Source of the DNA: Actinoallomurus liliacearum
GTDB lineage: Bacteria > Actinomycetota > Actinomycetes > Streptosporangiales > Streptosporangiaceae
Assembly: GCF_039542035.1 (NCBI RefSeq)
Contig: NZ_BAABHJ010000008.1
Coordinates: forward strand, 682,001-746,000
Length of the DNA: 64,000 nucleotides
Reading direction: 5' to 3'
Shown here piece by piece: positions 16,223 to 24,367 of the stretch. The notes under the pieces are model-generated. The model saw nothing but the letters and a program-made list of their open reading frames with translations. It searched no databases and was not told where the DNA came from. The position numbers were made by a program, and so were the translations under genes. Numbering within the stretch: the first letter of the stretch is position 1; each line of letters starts with the position of its first letter.

Positions 16223-17212
16223 ATGCGTGCTCTGGTGATGACCGCGCCGTCGGAGGGCCCGGACCGTACCGAGGTCCGCGAGGTCGAGGCGCCCCGTCCC
16301 GGTCCCGGTGAGGTGACCATCGACGTGACCCACGCGGGGATCAACTTCATCGACGTGATGGCCCGGCGCGGCGACGCCGGCTACGTCCCCGCGTGGCCGT
16401 ACACGCCGGGCAAGGAGGTCGCCGGGACGGTCCGCGAGGTGGGCGACGGCGTGCCGGACCTGGTCGTCGGCCGGCGGGTCGCGGCGTTCGCACGCGAGGC
16501 CGGCGGCCTCGCCGAGGTCGTCCGCGCGCCGGCGGCGCTCACCGTCCCGATCCCGGCCGCGGTGCCGTCGGCCACCGCGGCGGCGACCCCGCTGATGCTC
16601 GCGACCGCTCTGCTCCTGCTCACGGACGCCGCCAGGTTCAGCCCCGGCGAGACCGTACTCGTGCACTCCGCGAGCGGTGGTGTCGGCGGCGCGGTGGCCC
16701 GGCTGGTGCCCGCGCTGGGCGGCGGACGCCTGATCGGCACCGTCGGCCACGCCGACAAGATCCCCGCCGCGCGGCAGAGCGGCTATGACGTCGTCGTCTC
16801 CCGCGACGACGACCTGGCCGAGGCGATCCGCGCCGACGGCGGCCAGGTGGACGTCGTCCTCGATCCCCTCGGCACCGCGATGCTGGAGACCGACCTGACG
16901 GTCACCGCGCCCGGCGGGCGCATCGTGCTGTTCGGCAACGCGGGCGGTGGGCGATCCGCCGGCCTGCCCGAACCGCGGCGCCTGATCGGCGGCAACGTCG
17001 CCGTCGCCGGGTTCAGCATCAGCTCCCTGGCGGTCACCGCGCCGGAGCGCGTGGCGAGGGCGCTGCGCCGTCTCCTGGATCTCATCGCGGACGGCCGGCT
17101 GACGTTCCCCGTCACCGAGGTCGGTTCGCTGGCCGAGGTTCCCGAGATCCACCAACTGCTCGCCGAGCGCCGCGGTGACGGCAAGTACGTCGTCCGGGTC
17201 GCCGAATCCTGA
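16223..17212 (+). CDS. Zinc-type (MDR) NAD(P)H:quinone oxidoreductase
   Basis: A 329-residue medium-chain dehydrogenase/reductase. It has the GroES-like N-terminal domain with HAGINFIDVMARRG and the Rossmann motif HSASGGVGGAVARLV at about 152-165. It lacks the cysteines of zinc alcohol dehydrogenases, so it belongs to the zinc-free quinone oxidoreductase group, which reduces quinones or enones with NADPH. ATG 16223 has AAGGAG eight bases upstream. Divergence from the ArsR gene suggests induction by an electrophile. An MFS exporter gene follows 65 bases later. Confidence 0.88.
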   Translation: MRALVMTAPSEGPDRTEVREVEAPRPGPGEVTIDVTHAGINFIDVMARRGDAGYVPAWPYTPGKEVAGTVREVGDGVPDLVVGRRVAAFAREAGGLAEVVRAPAALTVPIPAAVPSATAAATPLMLATALLLLTDAARFSPGETVLVHSASGGVGGAVARLVPALGGGRLIGTVGHADKIPAARQSGYDVVVSRDDDLAEAIRADGGQVDVVLDPLGTAMLETDLTVTAPGGRIVLFGNAGGGRSAGLPEPRRLIGGNVAVAGFSISSLAVTAPERVARALRRLLDLIADGRLTFPVTEVGSLAEVPEIHQLLAERRGDGKYVVRVAES

Positions 17213-17277
17213 CAGGAGATGTCAGCCGGGCCGGGTGATGATCGGAGCGGCCGCCGACCGTACCGACCGAGGACGCC

Positions 17278-18510
17278 GTGACCCCCGACGACGCGCGGGC
17301 TCAGCGCCTGCTGATCCCCGCCACCTTCATCACTTCACTGGGCAACAACATCCAGCTGATCGCCGCCGCCCTGCTCCTCGTCCGCGCGGAGCGGACGATG
17401 CTGGCGGTCGGCTGGCTGTTCATCGCGGTCGCCGCTCCGCAGGCGCTGCTGTCCCCCTTCTTCGGCCGCCTGGCCGACCGGTTCGACCGCCGTACGCTCT
17501 GGGTCTGCTGCGACCTGGCCGCCGCGCTGGCGGCGCTGGCCCTGCCGGTCGGGCTGGCGGCCGGGGCTCCGACGGACACGATCGTGTACGCCGCCAACCT
17601 CGCGCTGGCGGTGGCCGCCACCCTCTTCGTTCCGGTCAGCGCGGGCCTGATCAAGGAGCGCGTCCGGCCCGCCGAACTGCGCCGGTTCAACGCCGACTAC
17701 GAGATCGCGATGCAGGCCGGGATGCTGCTGTCGGCGTCGGTGGGCGGTTTCGCCGTCCAGTGGTTCGGGGCGACGCCGCTGTTCGCGTTCAACGCCGGGA
17801 CGTTCGTCGCCTCGGCGCTCTGCGTGCTCGCGACCGGCCGCCGTCCCGCGCGCCCGGCCCGCGTGGCGGAGTCCGACCGGCGGGAAGGACCCGCCGGGGA
17901 GCGCGGGCGTGCGCGGACCGGCTGGCTCATCCTCCTGTACGCGCAGGGCAGCGTTATCGTGACCGTCTTCAACGCGCTGCTGCCCGTCCTCATCGTCGGC
18001 GAACTGCGCCGCGGCAGCGCGGTCCTCGGCGTGGTCGACGCCCTGGGCGGCGCCGGTTTCCTGGTCGCGGCGGCCGTGTACCGGCTGGTCGGCCACCGGC
18101 TGGGCGACCTGCGCGTGGCGCTGGCCGGGTTCCTGCTGTGCAGCGTCCTGCTGGTCTTCCAGCCGCGGTACGGCATCGCCGGGCTGATGCCGCTCGTCCT
18201 GGTCGCGGCGTGCGGATTCGGGCAGGCGCGCATCGCCGCACGGGCGCTCCTGCTCGCCTCGGCCCCCGAACACCGCGTGGGGCGCGTGTTCGGCGTCGCG
18301 AACGCCTGCGCGCTGGCCGGCACCGTCGCCGTCATGCTCGTCGTGGCGACCGTCACCGATCGTTCGGACACGCGGTACGGCTTCGCGACCCTCGCCGCCA
18401 TCAGCGCCCTCGCCGTCGCCCTCCCGGCGGTCGCGCTGAGCAGGCGGCACCGGCCCGTACCGGAGGCACCGGGTTCGGTGACGTCTCCTGCCCCGCAGGT
18501 CACGCGTTGA
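17278..18510 (+). CDS. MFS transporter, multidrug-efflux type
   Basis: A 410-residue integral membrane protein with about 12 hydrophobic segments. The MFS loop 2-3 signature appears as GRLADRFDRRTLWV. Similar to the MFS_3/enterobactin-exporter-like group often called macrolide efflux proteins. GTG 17278 has GAGG six bases upstream. It follows the quinone oxidoreductase in the same direction, so it may share the stress-induced transcript. The substrate is not predictable. Confidence 0.88.
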   Translation: MTPDDARAQRLLIPATFITSLGNNIQLIAAALLLVRAERTMLAVGWLFIAVAAPQALLSPFFGRLADRFDRRTLWVCCDLAAALAALALPVGLAAGAPTDTIVYAANLALAVAATLFVPVSAGLIKERVRPAELRRFNADYEIAMQAGMLLSASVGGFAVQWFGATPLFAFNAGTFVASALCVLATGRRPARPARVAESDRREGPAGERGRARTGWLILLYAQGSVIVTVFNALLPVLIVGELRRGSAVLGVVDALGGAGFLVAAAVYRLVGHRLGDLRVALAGFLLCSVLLVFQPRYGIAGLMPLVLVAACGFGQARIAARALLLASAPEHRVGRVFGVANACALAGTVAVMLVVATVTDRSDTRYGFATLAAISALAVALPAVALSRRHRPVPEAPGSVTSPAPQVTR

Positions 18511-18541
18511 ACGACCGCCCGATCCGGGCACCACTTGGCGG

Positions 18542-19236
18542 ATGCGGCACAGTCCCCCCGCCCGGTTGCCCCGGCCACGGCCCCGGAACCTGGTGCGCTC
18601 CGCCGAGAGCGCCGCGCGCCACCCCGGCCGGGAACGGCACATCGTCGTGCAGTCCCTCGAGGCGGCCGGGGCCGCGCTGCTCGCCTGGGTGATCGCCGCC
18701 CTCTGGCTCGACGCGCCGCTGGCCTGGGAGACGGCCGCCAAGTGGCTCCGCAAGGCCGAGCGGACGTCCGCACGCGCCGAGGACGCCTGGGCGGCGATCG
18801 ACCGGGGCCGGGAGAGCCTCCGGCTCAACCCCCGTCGGCGGCGGGCAGAGGATCCGGACCCGGCCCCCGCCCTGCTCCCGCTGGAGGTCGTCGCCAAGCG
18901 GACGGCGAGCCTGCAGCGCTCGCTCGTCGACGCCTTCGAGGCCGGGACGCCCAGGCCGACGGAGAGCTCGTCGCGCTGCACTGCGACGTGCTCGACCACG
19001 CCGCCGACACCGTACGGGCGTTCCGGTGCCGGCATTTCGCGACGCCCTGGTCGCCACCGGCCGGGACGGACACGCTGCGGGAGACGGACGGCAGGCTCCG
19101 GGACCGGCTGCGCGCCCGGCGGTCCGGCCCGCAGGGGCGGGCGGTCGACGAGGCCCTGTGCATCCCGATCGACCGGCTCCTCACCGCGCTGGACGACCTG
19201 CTCGCCGAGTCCGCCTCCGCCGACACGAACCGGTGA
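18542..19236 (+). pseudogene. Frameshifted hypothetical gene
   Basis: Two adjacent coding-like stretches lie in different frames. The first, from ATG 18542, reads PRNLVRSAESAARHPG, a hydrophobic segment (SLEAAGAALLAWVIAALWLD), then helices to about residue 139 (SLQRSLVDAFEAG). From about base 18955 the coding-like sequence continues in the -1 frame (DGELVALHCDVLDHAADTVR to DDLLAESASADTNR) and stops at 19236. A one-base loss near 18945-18960 would explain it. The product is unrecognised. A 22-bp duplication covers its stop codon. An alternative is that only one of the stretches is a gene. Confidence 0.45.
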
Positions 19237-19264
19237 CCACCCCCGCCGACACGAACCGGTGACC
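19217..19264. repeat. 22-bp direct repeat spanning a stop codon
   Basis: The 22 bases at 19217-19238 recur exactly at 19243-19264 (period 26). Each copy contains CGACACGAACCGGTGACC, which includes the TGA stop of the frameshifted gene. This is a recent tandem duplication at a gene 3' end. Confidence 0.9.
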
Positions 19265-19285
19265 GGGACGCCGGCCGGTGGGCCG

Positions 19286-19852
19286 TCAGCCGGAGGACTG
19301 GGCCTTCCGCACCATGGCCAGGTGCTCGCGCAGGTGGGGCAGCGCCTGCTTGGCGAGGGCGATGACCTGTTGCGACGATCCCTGGGAGATCTGCGTCTTG
19401 GTGTCGGCGATGGCCTTCTCGTGCCCGCTCGCCATCGTGGCGAGGTAGTCCTGGTCGAAGGCCTTCCCTGATTCCTCCTTCAGCCGCTTCGCCACCTCGG
19501 CGTCGGCGGGCGCGACGGATCCGGGGAGGGAGACACCGACCCGGCGGGCGACGCTGGTCACCTTGTCCTCGAGGTGGGTGTGGTCGTTCGCCAGTCTCCG
19601 GCCCACGGAACGGACCGCCGAGGTGGCGCCCTTCTTCTCGGCCAGGTTCCCGAGCTCGACCTCCGCGAGGTTGACCTGGTGGATCTCGGTCAGCCAGCTC
19701 CGGTCCTGCTGGGACAGTCGGCCTTCGCCCGTCGGCGAGGTGGTCGGCGAGACGGTCACCGTCGGCTGGGCGCCGCCGGTGCCGCACGCCGTGCCCACCG
19801 TGGCGATGACGGCCGCCGCCGAAAGCGCGAGCAGGTACGGATGACGCTGCAT
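19286..19852 (-). CDS. DUF4142 domain-containing secreted or lipoprotein
   Basis: A 188-residue exported protein. The signal peptide (LLALSAAAVIATVGTACG) ends in a cysteine, so lipid attachment is possible, though GTAC is a poor lipobox. A Thr/Pro/Ser linker follows. The DUF4142 helical bundle covers about 45-185 and contains DRSWLTEIHQVNLAEVELG, ANDHTHLEDKVTSVA and ATMASGHEKAIADTKTQI. The family is ferritin-like in shape, and its function is unknown. The gene is convergent with the frameshifted gene and divergent from a small membrane protein. Confidence 0.85.
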   Translation of the reverse strand: MQRHPYLLALSAAAVIATVGTACGTGGAQPTVTVSPTTSPTGEGRLSQQDRSWLTEIHQVNLAEVELGNLAEKKGATSAVRSVGRRLANDHTHLEDKVTSVARRVGVSLPGSVAPADAEVAKRLKEESGKAFDQDYLATMASGHEKAIADTKTQISQGSSQQVIALAKQALPHLREHLAMVRKAQSSG

Positions 19853-19986
19853 TGACGTGCCCCCTGTTGGTAGTCACTGCGTCACTTTCCGTGACGCTCT
19901 TCGCCGTACCCGCGGATGAGCGGCGTCATGCAACGGCGGCCTCCACCGGGTTACGCTTGACGCGGGTCGGACCGGAGGAGAGAAGC

Positions 19987-20157
19987 GTGAGTGGGGTCGT
20001 AACGCTCGCCCTGTTGGCGATCCTGGTGGCGTTCATCGTCAGCCGCGTCGCGAAGAAGGTCGGGCTGGGCATGTCCCGGGACCGCGTGATCGGGCTCATC
20101 GTCGTCTTCGTCATCGTGGTGTTGATGGTGTGGGGGCAGAAGACCGGCGGAAAGTAG
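19987..20157 (+). CDS. Small two-helix membrane protein, 56 residues
   Basis: GTG 19987 follows GGAGGAG with six-base spacing, which fixes the start; the open frame extends upstream without coding character. Two hydrophobic helices (VVTLALLAILVAFIVSRVA and VIGLIVVFVIVVLMVWG) flank a basic loop (KKVGLGMSRDR). No family is recognised. The protein is too small to be an enzyme, so a membrane-stress or regulatory role is possible but unproven. Confidence 0.7.
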   Translation: MSGVVTLALLAILVAFIVSRVAKKVGLGMSRDRVIGLIVVFVIVVLMVWGQKTGGK

Positions 20158-20230
20158 CGTCCACCCTGAACCGAAGAGGCCCCTGGGACGTCTTACCGCG
20201 TACGAAGCACTCTGCCGCCGGGAGACATCC

Positions 20231-20866
20231 ATGCCACAAGCCAGCGCGCACGCCAGCGACGCCACCTGTCACCTGCGCAGGCTTGTGGACTTCGCCGAGC
20301 CCCGGCCGGACGACACCTGTCTCGACCTCGGCTGCGGCGCCTCGGACGTCCTCGGCCCGTGGGTCCACCGGGTGACCAGCACCGACGCCGCGTCTCTGCC
20401 CGAAGGGCCGTTCACGCTCATCACCGCGAGCCTGACTCCGACGCTCGACGCCGACCCCGTCGACCTGCTCCGGCGGCTCCTGGGCGTCTGCGCCGGACGG
20501 CTCGTCATCGCCGACGTCGTACGGACCCGTGCCGGCGACAGCGGCCGTGTCGAGCGCGTGCGCGACCCCGCCCGTACGACGACGCGCTCCTTCGACGAGC
20601 TGGTGGACCTGGTGCGCCAGGCCGGCGGTGCGACGCGCCGCCTCGACGTGTTCACCATCGAACGGCCGGTCGAGCCGTGGCTCGCCCAGGCCGGCGGCTG
20701 CGCCGACCTCCGCGCGGAGCTGACCGCCGAGCTGGACGGCGGCCCGAAGACCGGTGCGCGCCCCCGCCTGATCGGCCGGGAGCTGTGGTTCACCCAGTCG
20801 TGGGCGTACGTCGCGGCCGAGCCCGTCAGCGAGGAGCAGGCGGAAGCAGCACCGCCGCGCCGTTGA
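20231..20866 (+). CDS. Class I SAM-dependent methyltransferase-like protein
   Basis: A 211-residue protein with methyltransferase motif I (DDTCLDLGCGASDVLG, about 27-42), and then shortened Rossmann strands (TLITASLTPTL, GRLVIADVVRT). The C-terminal part (DELVDLVRQAGG, TGARPRLIGRELWFTQSW) follows UbiE-like enzymes. The region after motif I is short compared with typical members, so activity is not certain. GGGAG lies about eight bases before ATG 20231. Its 3' end overlaps the convergent alcohol dehydrogenase gene by 41 bases. Confidence 0.72.
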   Translation: MPQASAHASDATCHLRRLVDFAEPRPDDTCLDLGCGASDVLGPWVHRVTSTDAASLPEGPFTLITASLTPTLDADPVDLLRRLLGVCAGRLVIADVVRTRAGDSGRVERVRDPARTTTRSFDELVDLVRQAGGATRRLDVFTIERPVEPWLAQAGGCADLRAELTAELDGGPKTGARPRLIGRELWFTQSWAYVAAEPVSEEQAEAAPPRR

Positions 20867-21827
20867 CCCGGTCACCGGCCAGGTCCGCCAGAGCGCGGTC
20901 CGCCTCGGCCAGGGGATAGGGCGTCACCGTGACCTTCAGCCCGAGCCGGTCGGCGAGCCGGAGGAACTCCTCGCCGTCCGCCCGCGTGTTCGCCGTGACG
21001 CTGCGGAGCCGGCGCTCCTGGAACAGGTGCGCCTGATAGTTCAGCGCCGGGATGTCGGTGAGGTGGATGCCGGCGATCGCGAGGGTGCCGCCCCGGTCGA
21101 GGCGTTCGAGGGCGGCCGGCACGAGCTCGCCCGCCGGCGCGAACATGATCGCCGAGTCGAGGGGCTCCGGACTCGGGTCGAACGAGTCCTGCGCCGACGC
21201 CGCGCCGAGGTCGAGCGCGAGCTCGCGGGCCGCCGCCGCCCGGGTGAACACGTGGACCACGGCGCCCTGGGCGATGGCGACCTGCGCCGCCAGGTGCGCC
21301 GACCCGCCGAAGCCCCAGATGCCGAGTCGGCCGGCCGGCGGGAGCGCGGCGCCGCGCAGCGCGCGGTAGCCGATGATCCCCGCGCACAGCAGCGGCGCGA
21401 GCTCCGTGTCGGGCCGGTCGCCGGGCAGCGGGTAGACGTACGCCTCCGGGGCGACCGCGAACTCGGCGTACCCGCCGTGCGCGTCCCAGCCGGTGTAGAC
21501 CGAGCGAGGGCAGAGGTTCTCGTCGCCGCGCCGGCAGTACGCGCACCTGCCGCAGGTGCCGCGCAGCCACGCGACGCCGACCCGATCCCCCGCCGCGAAC
21601 CGGTCTCCCGGGGTGACGACCTCGCCGACGATCTCGTGGCCCGGCGTCACCCCGGGCAGGTGCGGCGGCAGATCACCCTCGGCGACGTGCAGGTCGGTCC
21701 GGCACACGCCGCAGGCGCGGACGCGCACCAGCACCTCGCCGGGCCCCGGCTCGGGAACCGGCCGGTCCACCGCCCGCAGCGGCCCCGTTCCGATCGGCCC
21801 GGGCGCGCGGACCTCCCACGCCAGCAC
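20826..21827 (-). CDS. Zinc-dependent alcohol dehydrogenase
   Basis: A 333-residue medium-chain alcohol dehydrogenase. Catalytic zinc ligands are the Cys of CGVCRTDLH and His-Glu of TPGHEIVGEV. The structural zinc cysteines lie in GTCGRCAYCRRGDENLC. The cofactor motif is IWGFGGSAHLAAQVAIAQGA, with the GFGGSAHL form seen in the mycobacterial AdhA group. It oxidises alcohols with NAD(P). The upstream region (21828-21987) is shared with a divergent VOC protein. Confidence 0.9.
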   Translation of the reverse strand: MLAWEVRAPGPIGTGPLRAVDRPVPEPGPGEVLVRVRACGVCRTDLHVAEGDLPPHLPGVTPGHEIVGEVVTPGDRFAAGDRVGVAWLRGTCGRCAYCRRGDENLCPRSVYTGWDAHGGYAEFAVAPEAYVYPLPGDRPDTELAPLLCAGIIGYRALRGAALPPAGRLGIWGFGGSAHLAAQVAIAQGAVVHVFTRAAAARELALDLGAASAQDSFDPSPEPLDSAIMFAPAGELVPAALERLDRGGTLAIAGIHLTDIPALNYQAHLFQERRLRSVTANTRADGEEFLRLADRLGLKVTVTPYPLAEADRALADLAGDRVNGAAVLLPPAPR

Positions 21828-21987
21828 CCCTCCACCCTAGGCACGCCCGCCGCCGCCGTGAACGCGGACCGCGCCGAGTACCGATGCGCCGCCTCCCATC
21901 GCCGCACGAGATCGACAGGGGTACGGGGAACGGTATGGCCGGCCCGTCGGTTCGGATAGAGATCACGCCGATCCGATGGGAGCCATC

Positions 21988-22464
21988 ATGACCGAGAATC
22001 GCGGGCCGTCGCCCGTCCGTCAGCTTCGCCTGGTCGTCGAGGCGGAGGACTACGAGGCGGCACTCGCCTTCTACCGCGACGCGCTCGGCCTGCCCGAGCA
22101 GGCGGCCTTCTCCGAGAACGGAGACGCCCGGGTGGTGATCCTCGACGTGGGCCGGGCCACGCTGGAGATCGCGAACCCGGCGCACAAGCGGTACATCGAC
22201 GAGGTCGAGGTGGGCCGGCAGGTGGCGCCGAAGATCCGGGTTGCGTTCGAGGTGGACGACGCCCAGGCCACCGCGGACCGTCTGGTGACCGCCGGCGCCG
22301 AGCAGGTGGCGCCGCCGACCCTCACGCCGTGGAAATCCCTGAACGCCCGGTTCGACGCGCCCGCGGGCCTGCACATCACGGTGTTCCAGGAGACGATCAC
22401 CGAGGACGAGCGCCGGTCGCTCGACGGCTTCGCGACCGAGACGGCAGGACCTGCCGAAGACTGA
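21988..22464 (+). CDS. VOC family protein (glyoxalase/bleomycin resistance-like)
   Basis: A 158-residue vicinal-oxygen-chelate fold protein with two beta-alpha-beta-beta-beta units: RQLRLVVEAEDYEAALAFYR with DALGLPEQAAF, and IRVAFEVDDAQATADRLVTA. It may be a metal-dependent lyase or dioxygenase, or a drug-binding protein; the reaction is not predictable. ATG 21988 was preferred over ATG 21976 because GGGAG sits between them at good spacing. The next gene is a sigma factor about 100 bases on, but that has its own promoter. Confidence 0.85.
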   Translation: MTENRGPSPVRQLRLVVEAEDYEAALAFYRDALGLPEQAAFSENGDARVVILDVGRATLEIANPAHKRYIDEVEVGRQVAPKIRVAFEVDDAQATADRLVTAGAEQVAPPTLTPWKSLNARFDAPAGLHITVFQETITEDERRSLDGFATETAGPAED

Positions 22465-22500
22465 TCCCCCATTAATGGCCGGGAGCTTTCCTCGCGGAGC

Positions 22501-22531
22501 GGGAAAGCGGCGGCCGGGAGCGGGTGATACC
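22501..22531 (+). promoter_or_regulatory. Putative ECF-type promoter of sigma/CU044_5270 cassette 2
   Basis: GGGAAAG at 22501-22507, 17 bases, then TGATACC at 22525-22531, 36 bases before the sigma start codon. It is the counterpart of 1249-1279. An overlapping dyad, GCTTTCCTCGC with GCGGGAAAGC (from about 22485), gives extra symmetry around the -35 part. Confidence 0.5.
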
Positions 22532-22567
22532 CAGGTGACCGCCATCCGCGCCATGGAAAGGCACCAC

Positions 22568-23125
22568 ATGACAGGGGACCCCCCGCCCGACCCGGCCGAG
22601 CGTTTCGATGAGGTCTTCGACGCCTACTTCGCCGAGATCCATCGGTACGCGGCCAAACGGCTCGGCCCGGACGCCGCCGCGGACGTCGCGGCGCAGACGT
22701 TCCTGGAGGCGTTCCGGCACCGTCGGCGTTACGACCCGATCCGCGCGAGCGTGCGCACCTGGCTGTACGGCATCGCGACCAAGGTGGTCGGCAGGCACCA
22801 GCGGACCGAGACGCGCGCGCTGCGGGCGCGCGCCCGCCTCGGTCCCGGCCGCGACGCCGAGGAGCACACCGAACGGGTCGACACGCGGGTCAGCGCCCAG
22901 GGCCTTCGCGGCGAGCTCGCCGGGGCGATCGCGGCGCTGCCGCGCGGGCAGCGCGACGTGCTGCTGCTCGTGGCCCTGGCCGACCTCAGCCACGAGGAGG
23001 TCGCGGCGGCGCTGGGGATCTCCTATGGCACGGTCGGCTCCCGACTGAACCGTGCCCGAACCAAGCTGCGCAAGGCGCTGGGCGGGACCAATCCGATGCT
23101 CACTCTGGAGGAACAACATGGATGA
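22568..23125 (+). CDS. RNA polymerase ECF sigma-70 family sigma factor (cassette 2)
   Basis: A 185-residue sigma factor closely related to the one at 1328. Region 2 runs from RFDEVFDAYFAEIHRYAAKR to VRTWLYGIATKVVGRHQR. Region 4 contains LPRGQRDVLLLVALADLSHE and VAAALGISYGTVGSRLNRAR, nearly identical to cassette 1. ATG 22568 follows GGAAAGG with six-base spacing. The in-frame ATG 22475 lies upstream of the promoter motif and is rejected. The stop overlaps the next start by 8 bases, as in cassette 1. Confidence 0.9.
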   Translation: MTGDPPPDPAERFDEVFDAYFAEIHRYAAKRLGPDAAADVAAQTFLEAFRHRRRYDPIRASVRTWLYGIATKVVGRHQRTETRALRARARLGPGRDAEEHTERVDTRVSAQGLRGELAGAIAALPRGQRDVLLLVALADLSHEEVAAALGISYGTVGSRLNRARTKLRKALGGTNPMLTLEEQHG

Positions 23126-24311
23126 GGTGCGGATGGTCCGGGACGCCTACCCCGAGCCCGCTCCACCCACCGCCCGGGACATCGCCCGGGCGAAGGCCCT
23201 GCTGACCAGGGCGCCGCGCCGTACGGCACCCCGCCTGTGGTGGGGGCTCGGCGGCGTCGTCGCGGCGGGCACGGCCGCGACCGTGGCGATCACGCTCGCC
23301 GGAGGCGGCACACCCGGTGGGGGGAACACGCCCGCGCCGACCAGCACGGTGCGACTCGACGCCAGGAGCGCCTTCCTCGCGGCGGCGACGAAGGCCGCAC
23401 AGCAGCCGGTCGGAAACTACTGGCACGACGACGACGTGCTCGGCCAGTCCTACGTCATCCGGGCGAAGACCGGAACCTACACGATCACCGGTGCGCTCAC
23501 CGAGGGGTTCGACTGGTGGGGCACGCAGCCCGGCGTGGGGAACGCCTTCTACAGCCGTGAACTCCCGTCCCGTACGCCGACCAAGCAGGACACGGCGCTG
23601 TGGCGCAAGGCCGGGTCGCCGTCGAACATCCGCGTCTGGTCCTCCGACCACTACTGGACCTACAGCACCGAACGGGTGACGAAGTGGCATCTGGACGGCA
23701 AGGACAACCGTCGCGCCGGGCAGCTCCCGGGCGGCCTGTCGGTGAAGGATCTGCAGAACCTGCCGACCGACCCGGCCGAGCTCGCCAAAAGGTTCCTGAG
23801 CCAGGCGGCGCTGAACAGCATCGCGATGGGTCTCCCGCCGGGGGCGAAGATCACCCCGGAGATGGCGCGTCGCCTGAAGTCCCGGCCGGTACTGCCCCAG
23901 CAGAAACTCGCAAGGGTGTCGGGACTCTTGCGGGCCCCGCTCCCATCGAAGGTCCGGGCGGGCCTGATGCGGGCGCTGGCCGACCAGCCGGGCGTGCACT
24001 CGATCGGCCACGACACCGACGCGCTGGGCCGCCAGGGCGTCGCGCTGGCCACCGACTACAGCCCCGTGACGGTCACCGGCGAGTACGGCGCGCCGAAGGC
24101 CGTGCGGGGGACCTACCGCTCCCGCTCCGTGGCCATCTTCGATGAGCGGACCGGCGCGCTGCTGGGCAGGCAGGAGGAGCTCACCACGCCCGGCGGCCCG
24201 TACGCGGAGATGAAGCCGGGCTTCATCATCAACTACTCGGTCGTCCGCTCCTCGGGGTGGACGGACACGGCGCCGAAGCCGCCGGCCGAGCTCCCGTTCG
24301 ACCGACCCTAG
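23118..24311 (+). CDS. CU044_5270 family protein (cassette 2)
   Basis: A 397-residue paralogue of the proteins at 1866 and 39420. A 40-residue cytoplasmic part is followed by one transmembrane helix (41-61) and a large outer domain. Family landmarks are PVGNYWHDDDVLGQSYVI, ALWRKAGSPSNIRVWSSDHY, LQNLPTDPAELAKRFL, PGFIINYSVVRSSGWT and the end LPFDRP. GGAGG lies six bases before ATG 23118. The conserved sigma partner suggests a signalling pair, but no known anti-sigma motif is visible. Confidence 0.85.
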   Translation: MDEVRMVRDAYPEPAPPTARDIARAKALLTRAPRRTAPRLWWGLGGVVAAGTAATVAITLAGGGTPGGGNTPAPTSTVRLDARSAFLAAATKAAQQPVGNYWHDDDVLGQSYVIRAKTGTYTITGALTEGFDWWGTQPGVGNAFYSRELPSRTPTKQDTALWRKAGSPSNIRVWSSDHYWTYSTERVTKWHLDGKDNRRAGQLPGGLSVKDLQNLPTDPAELAKRFLSQAALNSIAMGLPPGAKITPEMARRLKSRPVLPQQKLARVSGLLRAPLPSKVRAGLMRALADQPGVHSIGHDTDALGRQGVALATDYSPVTVTGEYGAPKAVRGTYRSRSVAIFDERTGALLGRQEELTTPGGPYAEMKPGFIINYSVVRSSGWTDTAPKPPAELPFDRP

Positions 24312-24367
24312 GGGCCGCTCCATCGGGCTCGGAGGCCGTCCTGGACGGCTTCCGGGCCCGACGTGGG

